NCBI GenBank assembly: GCA_003022905.1
Contig: PXSE01000036.1
Location: 1-29,430 of the forward strand
Direction of reading: 5' to 3'
DNA length: 29,430 nt
Origin: Halobacteriales archaeon QS_9_68_42
GTDB lineage: Archaea > Halobacteriota > Halobacteria > Halobacteriales > Haloarculaceae
Shown: piece by piece, positions 15,958 through 23,639 of the stretch
Layout of the letters: each line of letters opens with the position of its first letter
How positions within the stretch are numbered: position 1 is the stretch's first letter
Translations under genes and position numbers: made by a program
The notes under the pieces: generated by a model
Seen by the model: the letters and a program-made list of their open reading frames with translations, nothing else
The model's database searches: none
What the model was told of the DNA's origin: nothing

Positions 15958-16578
15958 ATGGGCCTGCTACCGAGTCGCCTCGAGGTCTCCCCGTCACCCG
16001 ACGAGCCACGCGTCCTCGACATCGACGGCGAAGACGCCGACGACGCCTTCGACGCCCTCGCCTCGGAGACCGCACGGGAGGTGCTCGCGACCACTTACGA
16101 GGAGCCGCGGACCCCCACGGAGGTCCACGACCAGGTCGGAACGTCGATGCAGAACGTCCACTACCACCTCAACAGTCTTGAGGACGCCGGCCTCGTCGAA
16201 CCGGCGGGCACCGGCTACTCCTCGAAGGGCAACGAGATGACGGTGTACGCGCCGGCCAGCGAGGCGGTCGTCCTGTTCGCCGGCGAGGACGGCGACGGCG
16301 CCCGGCTGCGGGACCACCTGAAGCGGTTGTTCGGCCTCGTGCTGACGGTGGGAATCGCGACCGCCGTCTTCGCGGCGGTGCTGGACTGGTTCACCCCCGA
16401 ATCCGGCGGCGCGGAGACGACTGACGATGCGATGCGGGCGGCCGACGCGCCCGCACAGGAGGCCGCCGACGCCGCCGCGACGGTCGACCCGGTGGTGGCG
16501 TTCTTCCTCGGCGGGTGTGTCGTGGTCGCCGTTCTCGCCTGCTGGTGGGTTCTTATACTGCCGGCTGTAACTACATGA
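15958..16578 (+). CDS. membrane-anchored ArsR-like winged-helix regulator
   Basis: 206 residues. Residues 25-100 form an ArsR-type winged helix: FDALASETAREVLATTYEEP, RTPTEVHDQVGTSMQNVHYH and LNSLEDAGLVEPAG are helix, recognition helix and start of the wing. Two membrane segments follow (about 120-140 and 179-200) around an acidic loop. No metal-binding Cys pair is seen, so a metal sensor is unlikely; haloarchaeal regulators of this layout bind DNA from the membrane. A perfect dyad lies upstream. The last eight codons (LILPAVTT) lie inside the left end of an inverted-repeat element, so the C-terminus may have been altered by an insertion. Confidence 0.8.
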   Translation: MGLLPSRLEVSPSPDEPRVLDIDGEDADDAFDALASETAREVLATTYEEPRTPTEVHDQVGTSMQNVHYHLNSLEDAGLVEPAGTGYSSKGNEMTVYAPASEAVVLFAGEDGDGARLRDHLKRLFGLVLTVGIATAVFAAVLDWFTPESGGAETTDDAMRAADAPAQEAADAAATVDPVVAFFLGGCVVVAVLACWWVLILPAVTT

Positions 16579-16664
16579 AGCAGTCCCGTTCGGAAAATCG
16601 GGTTCTATACGGTATCCGACCGGATATCGCCGAAGAATCTTGAACGAATTACAGCCGGCAGTAT
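16555..16664. repeat. 110-bp element with perfect 16-bp inverted ends (MITE-like)
   Basis: ATACTGCCGGCTGTAA (16555-16570) and its exact complement TTACAGCCGGCAGTAT (16649-16664) enclose 78 bp. The interior has a smaller dyad, TATCCG-AC-CGGATA. The left arm supplies the 3' end of the ArsR-like gene and the right arm touches the stop codon of the convergent DtxR-like gene. Terminal inverted repeats and no coding content suit a miniature transposable element; I see no target duplication. A shared folding or termination structure for the two converging mRNAs is the alternative. Confidence 0.6.
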
Positions 16665-17335
16665 CAGGCCTCGGCTTCCGTCGCTTCGGTCGTCTCGATG
16701 AGCGCGGCCAGTTCCTCGGGGAGCCCCTGCTCGCCGGCCGGCGTCCGGACGGTCACCAGACCGACCGGCGCCCGCTCTACCACCTCGATCTCGACGCCGG
16801 GTTCGATGCCCGCCTGCGCGAGGTAGCGCAACTCCTCGTCGCCCTGGTGGCGGATGCGCCGCACCTCGACCGTTTCACCCTCCTCGGCCATCGAGAGCCG
16901 ACTGGTCTCGCCGGAGTCGGGGAGTTCGAGGTCGGCGTCCGGTATCGGGTCGCCGTGGGGGTCCACCCCTGGGTTGTCGAGCGTCTCGGCGATGCGCTCG
17001 GTGAGTTGCTCGGAGACGTGGTGCTCGAGACGGTCGGCCTCCTCGTGGACGTCCGCCCAGTCGTAGTCGAGCTGCTCGGTCAGAAACGCCTCCAGAAGGC
17101 GGTGATGGCGGAGAATCTCGAGTGCCACCACCTCGCCCTCCTCGGTGAGCGTGACGCCGCGGTACTCCTCGCGGTCGACGAGGCCTCGTTCTTCCAGTGT
17201 GTTCAGCATGCTCGACACCGTCGGGGAGGTCACCCCCAGGTAGTCGGCGAGTTCGGAGGTACCGACGCGTTCGTCGGCCTTCTCCTGGATCGAGTATATC
17301 GCCTTGATGTAGTCCTCCATGACGGCACTCAGCAT
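16664..17335 (-). CDS. DtxR/SirR-family metal-dependent transcriptional repressor
   Basis: 223 residues with the three parts of the family. The N-terminal winged helix (YIKAIYSIQEKADERVGTSE, LADYLGVTSPTVSSMLNTLE) is followed by the metal-binding and dimerisation helices with several His/Glu (EILRHHRLLEAFL, HEEADRLEHHVSEQL). The C-terminus is a FeoA/SH3-like domain (EPGVEIEVVERAPVGLVTVR). These proteins bind Fe2+ or Mn2+ and repress uptake genes. The gene diverges from hisD. I took MLSAVMEDY at 17335; a start at the second Met five codons later is possible. Which metal it senses cannot be told from the sequence. Confidence 0.88.
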   Translation of the reverse strand: MLSAVMEDYIKAIYSIQEKADERVGTSELADYLGVTSPTVSSMLNTLEERGLVDREEYRGVTLTEEGEVVALEILRHHRLLEAFLTEQLDYDWADVHEEADRLEHHVSEQLTERIAETLDNPGVDPHGDPIPDADLELPDSGETSRLSMAEEGETVEVRRIRHQGDEELRYLAQAGIEPGVEIEVVERAPVGLVTVRTPAGEQGLPEELAALIETTEATEAEA

Positions 17336-17432
17336 TGGTCCGGTCAAGGTCCCCGGTGGTGATAGGGCTTTTCGTCGGGTGCCTCGGACGGCGATGGAAA
17401 CCGCTTTGCCCGACGCGGTCCTGTATCGGAAC

Positions 17433-18707
17433 ATGAACGTCAGAGCCGTCGCCGACCTCTCGCCCGACGAGCGTGCCGCGCTGTTCGAGCGCGACGCCGG
17501 CGTCTCCGCCGTCCGGGAGGACGTCGCCGACATCGTTGAACGGGTCCGCGAGGAGGGCGACGTCGCGCTCCGCTCGTTCGCCAGCGAGTTCGACGACGTC
17601 GAGGTCGGCAACATCGACGTGACCGACGAGGCCGAGCAGGGCTACGAGGCCATCGACGACGACCTGCGGACGGCCATCGAGACGGCCGCCGACAACATCC
17701 GGGCGTTCCACGAGCGGCAGGTGCCCGACGACTGGCGGGCGTCCTTCGACGGCCGGGAACTCGGCCGGCGATTCCACCCACTCGAGCGGGTCGGCGTCTA
17801 CGCGCCGGGTGGGACCGCCGCCTATCCCTCCAGCGTCTTAATGGGGGTCGTCCCCGCGAAGGTCGCCGGCGTCGACCACGTCGCCGTCGCCACGCCGCCG
17901 GCGGAGGAACTGAACCCCGCGACGCTGGCAGCCGCCCACGTCGCCCAACCCGACGCAGTCTACCAGGTCGGCGGCGCACAGGCCGTCGCCGCGCTGGCGT
18001 ACGGCACCGAGACCGTCTCACCCGTCCAGAAGGTTGTCGGCCCCGGCAACCGGTGGGTAACCACCGCCAAGGCCGCCGTCCGCGGCGACGTCGAGATAGA
18101 CTTCCTCGCCGGGCCGTCCGAACTGCTGGTGGTCTGTGACGACACTGCCGACCCCGAACTCGTCGCCGCCGACCTCCTCGCGCAGGCCGAACATGACCCG
18201 AACGCCTCGGTCGTCTGCGTGACCGACGACGAGGCGACCGCGGAGGCCGTCGCCGGGGGCTGCGAGCAGCAGGCGACCGAGCGCGAGCGAGCCGACACCA
18301 TCGAGGCCGCCCTCAAGAACGACGCCTCCGGAGTGCTGCTCGCGCGCTCGATGTCCGAGGCGGTGCTGTTCGCCGAGGAGTACGCCGCGGAGCACCTCTC
18401 CATCGTCGCCGACGACGAGGAGGCCGTGCTGGACCGCATCGACTCCGCCGGTAGCGTCTTCCTCGGCGAGCACACGCCGGTTGCCGCCGGCGATTACGCC
18501 ACCGGGCCGAACCACGTCCTGCCGACCGGCGGACTGGCGAAGGTGGCCGGCGGCCTCTCGGTGGACCACTTCGTCCGCTCGACCACCGTCCAGCGACTCG
18601 GCGGCGACGCCCTCGCAGACCTCCGGGAGACGGTGACGACGCTCGCCCGCGCCGAGGGCCTGGAGGCCCACGCCGAGAGCGTCGACCGTCGGTTCGACGA
18701 CGGGTGA
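17433..18707 (+). CDS. hisD: histidinol dehydrogenase
   Basis: 424 residues, standard length. HisD oxidises L-histidinol to L-histidine in two NAD-dependent steps, the last stage of histidine synthesis, in the cytoplasm. The zinc ligands are in place: Gln and His in LLAQAEHDPN, Asp in AAGDYATGPNHVLPTGG, and the C-terminal His in EGLEAHAESV. The acid-base pair Glu-His is in EEYAAEHLSIV. The VGGAQAVAALAYGTETV and GPGNRWVTTAK segments are family signatures. It stands alone with no other his genes in the window. The start MNVRAVADL follows a divergent promoter region shared with the metalloregulator. Confidence 0.95.
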   Translation: MNVRAVADLSPDERAALFERDAGVSAVREDVADIVERVREEGDVALRSFASEFDDVEVGNIDVTDEAEQGYEAIDDDLRTAIETAADNIRAFHERQVPDDWRASFDGRELGRRFHPLERVGVYAPGGTAAYPSSVLMGVVPAKVAGVDHVAVATPPAEELNPATLAAAHVAQPDAVYQVGGAQAVAALAYGTETVSPVQKVVGPGNRWVTTAKAAVRGDVEIDFLAGPSELLVVCDDTADPELVAADLLAQAEHDPNASVVCVTDDEATAEAVAGGCEQQATERERADTIEAALKNDASGVLLARSMSEAVLFAEEYAAEHLSIVADDEEAVLDRIDSAGSVFLGEHTPVAAGDYATGPNHVLPTGGLAKVAGGLSVDHFVRSTTVQRLGGDALADLRETVTTLARAEGLEAHAESVDRRFDDG

Positions 18708-18748
18708 GGGCGGCGACGCTTAAGCAGTCGGCCCACAACGCCACGCAC

Positions 18749-19537
18749 ATGCCCGACTATCAAGCCATCGACGTCTCGCGCGACGGCGCCGTTGCCCGGA
18801 TTGCCTTCGACCGCCCCGACGCCTACAATACCCTCAACGAGCGGATGGCCGAGGAGATGGTGACCGCCGCACAGCAACTCGTCAGCGATGACGACATCCG
18901 GTGTCTCGTGGTGACCGGCAATGGGCCGGTGTTCAACACCGGCGCAGACCTGGGCGGGCTCGCCGGCGACGGCTCCGATGAGCAGCGACTCCGGTCGCTG
19001 GCCGGTCACCTCCACGAGTTCGTCGGTCAACTGCTCCGGGCTCCGATGCCGGTCGTGACCGGCGTCAACGGCGTCGCCGCCGGCGGCGGCCTCGGGCCCG
19101 CGCTCTGCGGCGACATCGTGCTCGCCGCCGAGTCCGCCCGCTTCGAGTTCGCCTACCCACGGATCGGGCTGTCCGGCGACGGCGGGTCGACGTACCTCCT
19201 GCCGCGTCTCGTCGGCCTCCGGCAGGCGCAGGAACTCGCCTTCCGTGACGAACCGGTCGGCGCAGCGGCCGCCGTCGAGATGGGACTCGCGACCGAGTCC
19301 ATCCCTGACGAGGCGTTCGACGAGCGACTGACCGCGGAGGCTGAACGGCTCGCGAAGGGGCCGACGGCCGCCTACGCGGCAACCAGACGGCTGCTCCTGG
19401 GGAGCTTTGAGGATTCCCTGGGGACACACCTCGCGGAGGAGGCCGAAACAATCGCCGGACTGACGAACACCGAGGACTTCTCGCGCGGTCACGCTGCCTT
19501 CGGCGGCGACGACGAGCCGGAATTCGTCGGCGAGTGA
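18749..19537 (+). CDS. enoyl-CoA hydratase/isomerase (crotonase) family protein
   Basis: 262 residues. Crotonase oxyanion-hole segments are FNTGADLGGL (near 63) and VNGVAAGGGLGPALCGDIVL (near 107). At the first hydratase Glu position the sequence is GGGLGP, and at the second it is AYPRIGLSGDGG, so both glutamates of classical enoyl-CoA hydratases are missing; the DGGSTYLLPR segment resembles PaaG-like isomerases. I therefore favour an enoyl-CoA isomerase or other crotonase reaction over simple hydration. A TATA-like GCTTAAG about 26 bp before the ATG suggests its own leaderless transcript. No other fatty-acid genes adjoin; the thiolase is 16 kb away. Confidence 0.85.
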   Translation: MPDYQAIDVSRDGAVARIAFDRPDAYNTLNERMAEEMVTAAQQLVSDDDIRCLVVTGNGPVFNTGADLGGLAGDGSDEQRLRSLAGHLHEFVGQLLRAPMPVVTGVNGVAAGGGLGPALCGDIVLAAESARFEFAYPRIGLSGDGGSTYLLPRLVGLRQAQELAFRDEPVGAAAAVEMGLATESIPDEAFDERLTAEAERLAKGPTAAYAATRRLLLGSFEDSLGTHLAEEAETIAGLTNTEDFSRGHAAFGGDDEPEFVGE

Positions 19538-19569
19538 CCGGCGGCCGCACCTGCCGCTGAGGAGTGTGA

Positions 19570-20053
19570 ATACCCCACCGGGGACGTGGGTGATGCACCG
19601 GCCGGGAGACGTTGTCCGCGGCCCGCGCGGCCGGCGACAGCTTTCGGCGGGCTTCCACCGCCAATCGAGAGTCCGCCTGGCTTTACCCGGGTTCCCACCG
19701 GGTGTTGCCGACGTCGACGGAGGCGGTGGACTTCGACCGACTTGGTCGGTCTCGTCCGGCCTCCTCGGTCGACGGGAGCCGGACTCTCACCGGCGTTGCC
19801 GACGCGGGCTCCCTTCAGCCGGGTCCCCCCGGCGTGCCGTCATGTTCGCGAACCCCGCTTGCGCGTGGTCCGGTAGTTGGCCTTCTCCCGTCACCGCCGC
19901 GGCGGCGGCGCAGTGGGCCGGTTCGGTTCTCCTTCGGGACCTGAGCCTCTCCGCCCGTCCGGACGGCTCGGCGTCGGCCCCCATCCACTCCCGTCTCGAC
20001 TGTCGCCGATTCGGGAGCGGACGTCCGCGTGCGCCCACGACCTCAGTGGGGAT
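19570..20053 (-). ncRNA. candidate structured RNA of about 480 nt, family unknown
   Basis: No frame here looks like a gene. On the minus strand a TATA-like TTTAATA (20076-20082) predicts transcription from about 20053. The 5' end then reads ATCCCCAC, which can pair with GTGGGG at 19573-19578, closing the molecule. Three hairpins have stems of different sequence but 7-nt loops of one pattern: UGAGAGU (19783-19789), UGGGAAC (19691-19697) and UGGAAGC (19651-19657), consensus UGRRARY. CGUCGGCAAC precedes the first two. A 7-bp stem with a 3-nt loop lies at 19735-19751. Size and closed ends recall RNase P RNA, but GAGGAAAGUCC is absent, and the SRP RNA core is not recognisable. Strand rests mainly on the TATA-like box. 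Near the 3' end CCCC-ACC-GGGG could fold alternatively. Confidence 0.4.
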
Positions 20054-20075
20054 CGCTAACTAATGACACGGACTG

Positions 20076-20083
20076 TATTAAAT
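20076..20083. promoter_or_regulatory. nearly symmetric TATA-like box
   Basis: TATTAAAT on the plus strand, ATTTAATA on the minus. Minus-strand spacing to 20053 is the archaeal 24-26 bp and lands at the 5' edge of the structured region. It could equally fire rightward toward the USP remnant, but that would leave a leader of about 70 nt. Confidence 0.45.
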
Positions 20084-20175
20084 CTAACCCTGGAGACGGA
20101 GACGTTCGACGTGCATTCACCGACCCGCGTGGCGGGCACCCGCACCTTCGAGCGACCGGGCGCCGAAAGGGCGGT

Positions 20176-20470
20176 ATGCGATACCCCGTCGCAACCGACT
20201 CGGTCCATACCACCGCGGCGGTCCGTAACTACCTCAACCCCAATTGGCCGCGACAATACCGTCGTCGTTATCATCGTCTCCGAGAGCGGGGGGGCGGACG
20301 CGCTCAACGTCGCCAGCGCGGTGCTCGCCGCCGGCGACGAAGGTGTCAACGAACTCGTCGTCGTCCCGCACGCCGGGGACCCCGAGGCCGGCCCGACGCT
20401 CGGCACCACCGCCAAGCGCCTCATCAAGGGTGCCGACCTTCCGGTAGTCGTGGTTCCGCTCTCGCCGTGA
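20176..20470 (+). pseudogene. universal stress protein gene, frameshifted and internally deleted
   Basis: The start MRYPVATDSVHTTAAVRNYL (20176) is the first strand and helix of a UspA fold. Between about 20232 and 20250 the reading shifts by one base to GRDNTVVVIIVSESGGADAL, then GVNELVVVPHAGDPEAGPTL and GTTAKRLIKGADLPVVVVPL, the USP C-terminal half with the G-x-TAxxLIxxADxPVVVV end. Compared with the paralog at 21472, some 22 residues between the third strand and GVNELVVV are gone. One frameshift plus an in-frame deletion make a working protein unlikely. USPs are small ATP-binding stress proteins. Its stop lies 32 bp before the dehydrogenase gene. Confidence 0.7.
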
Positions 20471-20502
20471 AGGTTGATTACGGCGCCGGCCGAGAGACCT
20501 AT

Positions 20503-21447
20503 ATGGAACTGCTCATACTTCGGGAGGGCGTCCACCGACTGCCGACCGCGGCCTACGCCGACGCGCTCGACGAGCGGCTTCCCGACCACGAGGTCCGACA
20601 CGCACGGACCCCCGAAGAGGAGCGAAGTCTCGTCCGGTCGGCCGACGTCGTGACCGGGCCGCGCATCGACCCAACTCTGGTGAATGCCGCGGAGGACCTC
20701 CGGCTGTTCGCCTGCGCCTACGCCGGCTACGGCCATCTTCCGATGGCCGAGCTTGAGTCGGCGGGCGTCGCCGTGACCAGCGCGACAGGGGTGCACGCGC
20801 CGAATGCCGCCGAGCACGTCGTCGGCGGTATCCTGATCTTCTCGCGGCGCCTCCACGAGGCGGCACGTCGGGACCGCTGGCAGCCCAATACCCCCGGCGA
20901 ACTGGCGGGGTCAACCGTCACGGTCGTTGGACTTGGCGCCATCGGGCAGGCCGTCGTCGACAGGCTGCAACCGTTCGACGTGACGACCCTCGGCGTTCGG
21001 CGCCGTCCCGAGGAGGGCGGCCCGACCGACGAGGTGTTCGGGCCGGAGGCGCTCCACGAGGCGCTCTCCCGCACCGACGTCCTCGTCCTCTGCTGTCCGC
21101 TGACGGAGGAGACGCGAGGCCTCATCGGCAAGGCGGAGTTCACGACGCTGCCGGCCGACTCGGTGCTCGTCAACGTCGCTCGCGGCGCGGTGGTCGACAC
21201 CGGCGCACTGGTTCGGACGCTTCGTCGGGGACGACTCGGCGGCGCGTTCCTCGACGTCACCGACCCCGAACCACTGCCGGACGACCATCCGCTGTGGGGG
21301 TTCGACGACGTCGTCGTGACGCCGCACACCGCGGGGGCGACCCCGGAGTACTACGAGCGACTCGCGGATATCGTGGCGGAGAACGTCCGTCATCTCGAGG
21401 ACGGCAGACCGCTCCGGAACCGGGTCGACGCCGCCGAAAGCAATTAA
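20503..21447 (+). CDS. D-2-hydroxyacid dehydrogenase (NAD-dependent, SerA/GyaR-like)
   Basis: 314 residues. The N-terminal flavodoxin-like domain (1-95) precedes a Rossmann domain with VVGLGAIGQAVV (GxGxxG). Catalytic residues are Arg in LVNVARGAVVD, Glu in DVTDPEPLPDDHPL and His in VVVTPHTAGA. The enzyme would interconvert a 2-oxoacid and a D-2-hydroxyacid with NAD(P)H; the substrate (glyoxylate, hydroxypyruvate, phosphoglycerate or other) cannot be told. The acidic residue that normally follows the second strand and selects NAD over NADP is replaced by GVRRRPEE, so NADPH use is possible. The gene is intact although both flanking USP genes are broken. A TTGATTAC about 26 bp upstream may be its TATA box. 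Confidence 0.9.
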   Translation: MELLILREGVHRLPTAAYADALDERLPDHEVRHARTPEEERSLVRSADVVTGPRIDPTLVNAAEDLRLFACAYAGYGHLPMAELESAGVAVTSATGVHAPNAAEHVVGGILIFSRRLHEAARRDRWQPNTPGELAGSTVTVVGLGAIGQAVVDRLQPFDVTTLGVRRRPEEGGPTDEVFGPEALHEALSRTDVLVLCCPLTEETRGLIGKAEFTTLPADSVLVNVARGAVVDTGALVRTLRRGRLGGAFLDVTDPEPLPDDHPLWGFDDVVVTPHTAGATPEYYERLADIVAENVRHLEDGRPLRNRVDAAESN

Positions 21448-21471
21448 TCTCCCGTCGACGAACCGAGAGTA

Positions 21472-21834
21472 GTGACGCAGTACCTCGTGACGACGGTCGC
21501 CGCCGCGACTACCGAGGCCGCCTGCGGATACCTTCAGGACAAACTCGACCGGGACGGCGCCGTCTACGCTCTGATGGTCGACGTTGCCGACGGGCAGGAC
21601 GAACAGTAGGTCGCACTCGACACGGCACAGGCCGAACTCGTTGACGTCTGGACCTTCCGCCGTGCCGGCAGCCCCGGTCAGGAAGTCGTCAACTTCGTCC
21701 GCGAACACGACATCGACGAGATCATTATGGGACTGGCAAGGAGCGGAGACATCTCGACCATCGGCTCGACGACGCGCGTCGTTCTCAACTCTGTTGACAA
21801 GCCAGTGTTCGTGCTTCCGTCGGAGCCGCCGTAA
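21472..21834 (+). pseudogene. universal stress protein gene with an in-frame TAG
   Basis: From GTG 21472 the frame reads VTQYLVTTVAAATTEAACGY, then LQDKLDRDGAVYALMVDVAD, and meets TAG at 21607-21609 after 45 codons. The same frame continues to TAA at 21832-21834 with HDIDEIIMGLARSG and STIGSTTRVVLNSVDKPVFV, a complete USP fold of 120 residues. The single nonsense codon is the only defect, so inactivation is recent, or a sequence error, or the codon is read through. It is a paralog of the remnant at 20176, on the other side of the dehydrogenase gene. The Asp of the ATP-binding first strand is replaced (VTTVAA against VATDSV), so ATP binding is doubtful. Confidence 0.72.
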
Positions 21835-21841
21835 CCCTCGT

Positions 21842-22333
21842 TCAGAGGAGCGCCCAGATGCCGAGCAGGACGCCCCCGACCGCGCCGGACGCCACGACGA
21901 GGACGGCGACCGGGAGCCGGGGCGGCGGCGGCGGGAGGTCGGCCGACCGCGAGTCACGGCGGTGTTTCTCCGTCGCTACCACGAACCCGGCCGCGCCGAC
22001 GAGAAGCGCAAATCCCGCCGCGCCCGCGGCGCTGGCGATGGTACTCTCGATGGTCCCTTCGAGGAACACCGCCCCGTGGCGGCCAAGCGCCGGCACCGCG
22101 CCGCCGACCCAGCTGGCGGTGATGCCGCCGTTGAGGTAGCCGGCGACGAACGCCGCTACCAAGCCGGCGAGGACGCCGAACGCCGCATATCCCGCGAGCA
22201 ACACCGTCGAGGGCGAGTCGACGAACCGGAGCCGCGCCGCCTCCAGCCCGACGGCGAGAAGCGCCAGTCCGGCGGCGAGCCCACAGAAATAGCCGGTGAA
22301 CCGCGGGCTGCGGCCCAGCAGGTGGTCGCGCAT
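21842..22333 (-). CDS. membrane protein of unknown function, four predicted helices
   Basis: 163 residues. Hydrophobic segments lie near 14-32, 40-66, 88-112 and 140-160, separated by a short cytoplasmic stretch with a run of prolines (ADLPPPPPRLPV, near 135). The Gly/Ala-rich helices (YAAFGVLAGLVAAFVAGYLN) and the conserved-looking NGGITASWVGG suggest a packed helical bundle, but I recognise no family. Start MRDHLLGRSPRFTGYF; upstream sequence in the same frame lacks haloarchaeal character. Convergent with the USP gene, 7 bp between stops. Confidence 0.65.
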   Translation of the reverse strand: MRDHLLGRSPRFTGYFCGLAAGLALLAVGLEAARLRFVDSPSTVLLAGYAAFGVLAGLVAAFVAGYLNGGITASWVGGAVPALGRHGAVFLEGTIESTIASAAGAAGFALLVGAAGFVVATEKHRRDSRSADLPPPPPRLPVAVLVVASGAVGGVLLGIWALL

Positions 22334-22506
22334 ACTGGCTCCCTCCGGAGCGAGACATACGACAGTTACGGTGTTGCGAGCAGGCGGCACGCTCCCGGCG
22401 ACGACCCGTGTGCCGCGCTCCGGCCTCGGCGGGCCGCCGGCGTCTCTCAGCGCATACGCCCGCTGGCCGCGTTCTCATATTTAAATCGTTGCCGCGGGCC
22501 GGGCGC

Positions 22507-23541
22507 TCAGATGTATCCCTCTTCCAGCAGCAGTTCGCCGTTGAGGACGCTGGCTCCCGCCGCGCCGCGGATGGTGTTGTGCGCGAGGCAGTTGTACTGG
22601 ACGCCACGGGGCGTCCGCTCGATGCCACCGGCGGCGATGGCCATGCCGTCGCCGAGCATCCGGTCCATCCGGGGCTGTGGGCGGTCCGGCGACTCGAACA
22701 CCTCGATGAGTGGGTCGGGCGAGGAGTGCAACTCAAGGCTCGGGTACTCCCGCATCACGGCGGCGACCTCCTCGGGGTCAGGGTCGTCGGCAAGGTCCGC
22801 CCAGACGTTCTCGAGGTGGCCGTCCAGCGTCGGCACCCGGTTGCAGGAGGCCGAAAGCTCGGCGTCGTGGTCGTGGACCTCAGCACCGTCGAAGGTGCCG
22901 AGCAGCTTGCGCGATTCGGTCTCCATCTTCTCGGCCTCGCCGCCGATGTGCGGCAGGACGTTGTCGAGTATCTCCATGGAGGTGACGCCGGAGTAGCCGG
23001 CCCCGGAGACGGCCTGCAGCGTCGAGACCTGGACCCGCTCGAGGCCGAACCAGTCGAGGGCGGCCAGCGTCGGCACCATCGTGATGGTCGAGCAGTTAGG
23101 GTTCTTTACGAGGGCGCCGTCCCACCCGCGCTCGTCGCGCTGGACCTCGATGAGTCCGAGGTGATCGGGATTGACCTCGGGGATGGTCAGCGGCACGTCG
23201 TCGTCGAGGCGTCCGTTCGAGGAGTTCGAGGAGACGACGTAGCCGGCCTCGACGAACTCCGGTTCGACCGCCGCGCCGACGCCCGAGGGCAACGAGGAGA
23301 AACACAGCGCGACGTCGTCCGGGACCGCCCTGGGGTCCGTCTCGGTGACCGTTGTCTCGGCGACCGAGCCGGGGATGGGCGTGTTGACGCGCCACTTTGC
23401 GGCCTCGCGGTAGGGGTGTCCGGCGCTCGCCGAGGAGGCGGTGAGCGCGGCGATCTCGAACTCCGGATGCGGGTCGAGGAGCTGGACGAGTCGCTGTCCG
23501 ACGGCGCCAGTCGCGCCGAGGACGGCTACGCGGGTTGACAT
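22507..23541 (-). CDS. asd: aspartate-semialdehyde dehydrogenase
   Basis: 344 residues. The N-terminal nucleotide motif is GATGAVGQ (9-16). The nucleophile is Cys150 in VKNPNCSTITM, the SGAGYSGV loop follows, and the catalytic His lies in NRVPTLDGHLENV (near 237). The enzyme reduces aspartyl phosphate to aspartate semialdehyde with NADPH, the branch-point step for lysine, threonine and methionine, in the cytoplasm. This is the archaeal/fungal-type Asd. A TTTT-containing TATA-like element at 23567-23570 gives the gene its own near-leaderless start although S17e is 98 bp upstream on the same strand. The start at 23541 begins the first beta strand directly. Confidence 0.95.
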   Translation of the reverse strand: MSTRVAVLGATGAVGQRLVQLLDPHPEFEIAALTASSASAGHPYREAAKWRVNTPIPGSVAETTVTETDPRAVPDDVALCFSSLPSGVGAAVEPEFVEAGYVVSSNSSNGRLDDDVPLTIPEVNPDHLGLIEVQRDERGWDGALVKNPNCSTITMVPTLAALDWFGLERVQVSTLQAVSGAGYSGVTSMEILDNVLPHIGGEAEKMETESRKLLGTFDGAEVHDHDAELSASCNRVPTLDGHLENVWADLADDPDPEEVAAVMREYPSLELHSSPDPLIEVFESPDRPQPRMDRMLGDGMAIAAGGIERTPRGVQYNCLAHNTIRGAAGASVLNGELLLEEGYI

Positions 23542-23639
23542 TGCTCGGGGTACGACAAGCCGGAGGAAAACGATTGTGAAAGGTGCAGGCGTGTCCGGCC
23601 GAGAGCGACGGAGACGAGAGAATGAACGCGTTGTACCGT

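Noticed and set aside
19570..20053. RNase P RNA or SRP RNA
   Set aside because: GAGGAAAGUCC of RNase P is absent on both strands, and the SRP helix 8 core (GGAAGG...AGCAG) is not found; an AUGAC...ACCCGGCU resemblance is not at the 3' end as it should be.
19566..20063. 165-codon plus-strand frame in the RNA candidate
   Set aside because: Biased, low-complexity composition with no motif; other frames are equally open because of high GC.
21584..22996. 470-codon plus-strand frame
   Set aside because: Spans the antisense of the membrane protein and asd, and composition changes abruptly along it; no family features.
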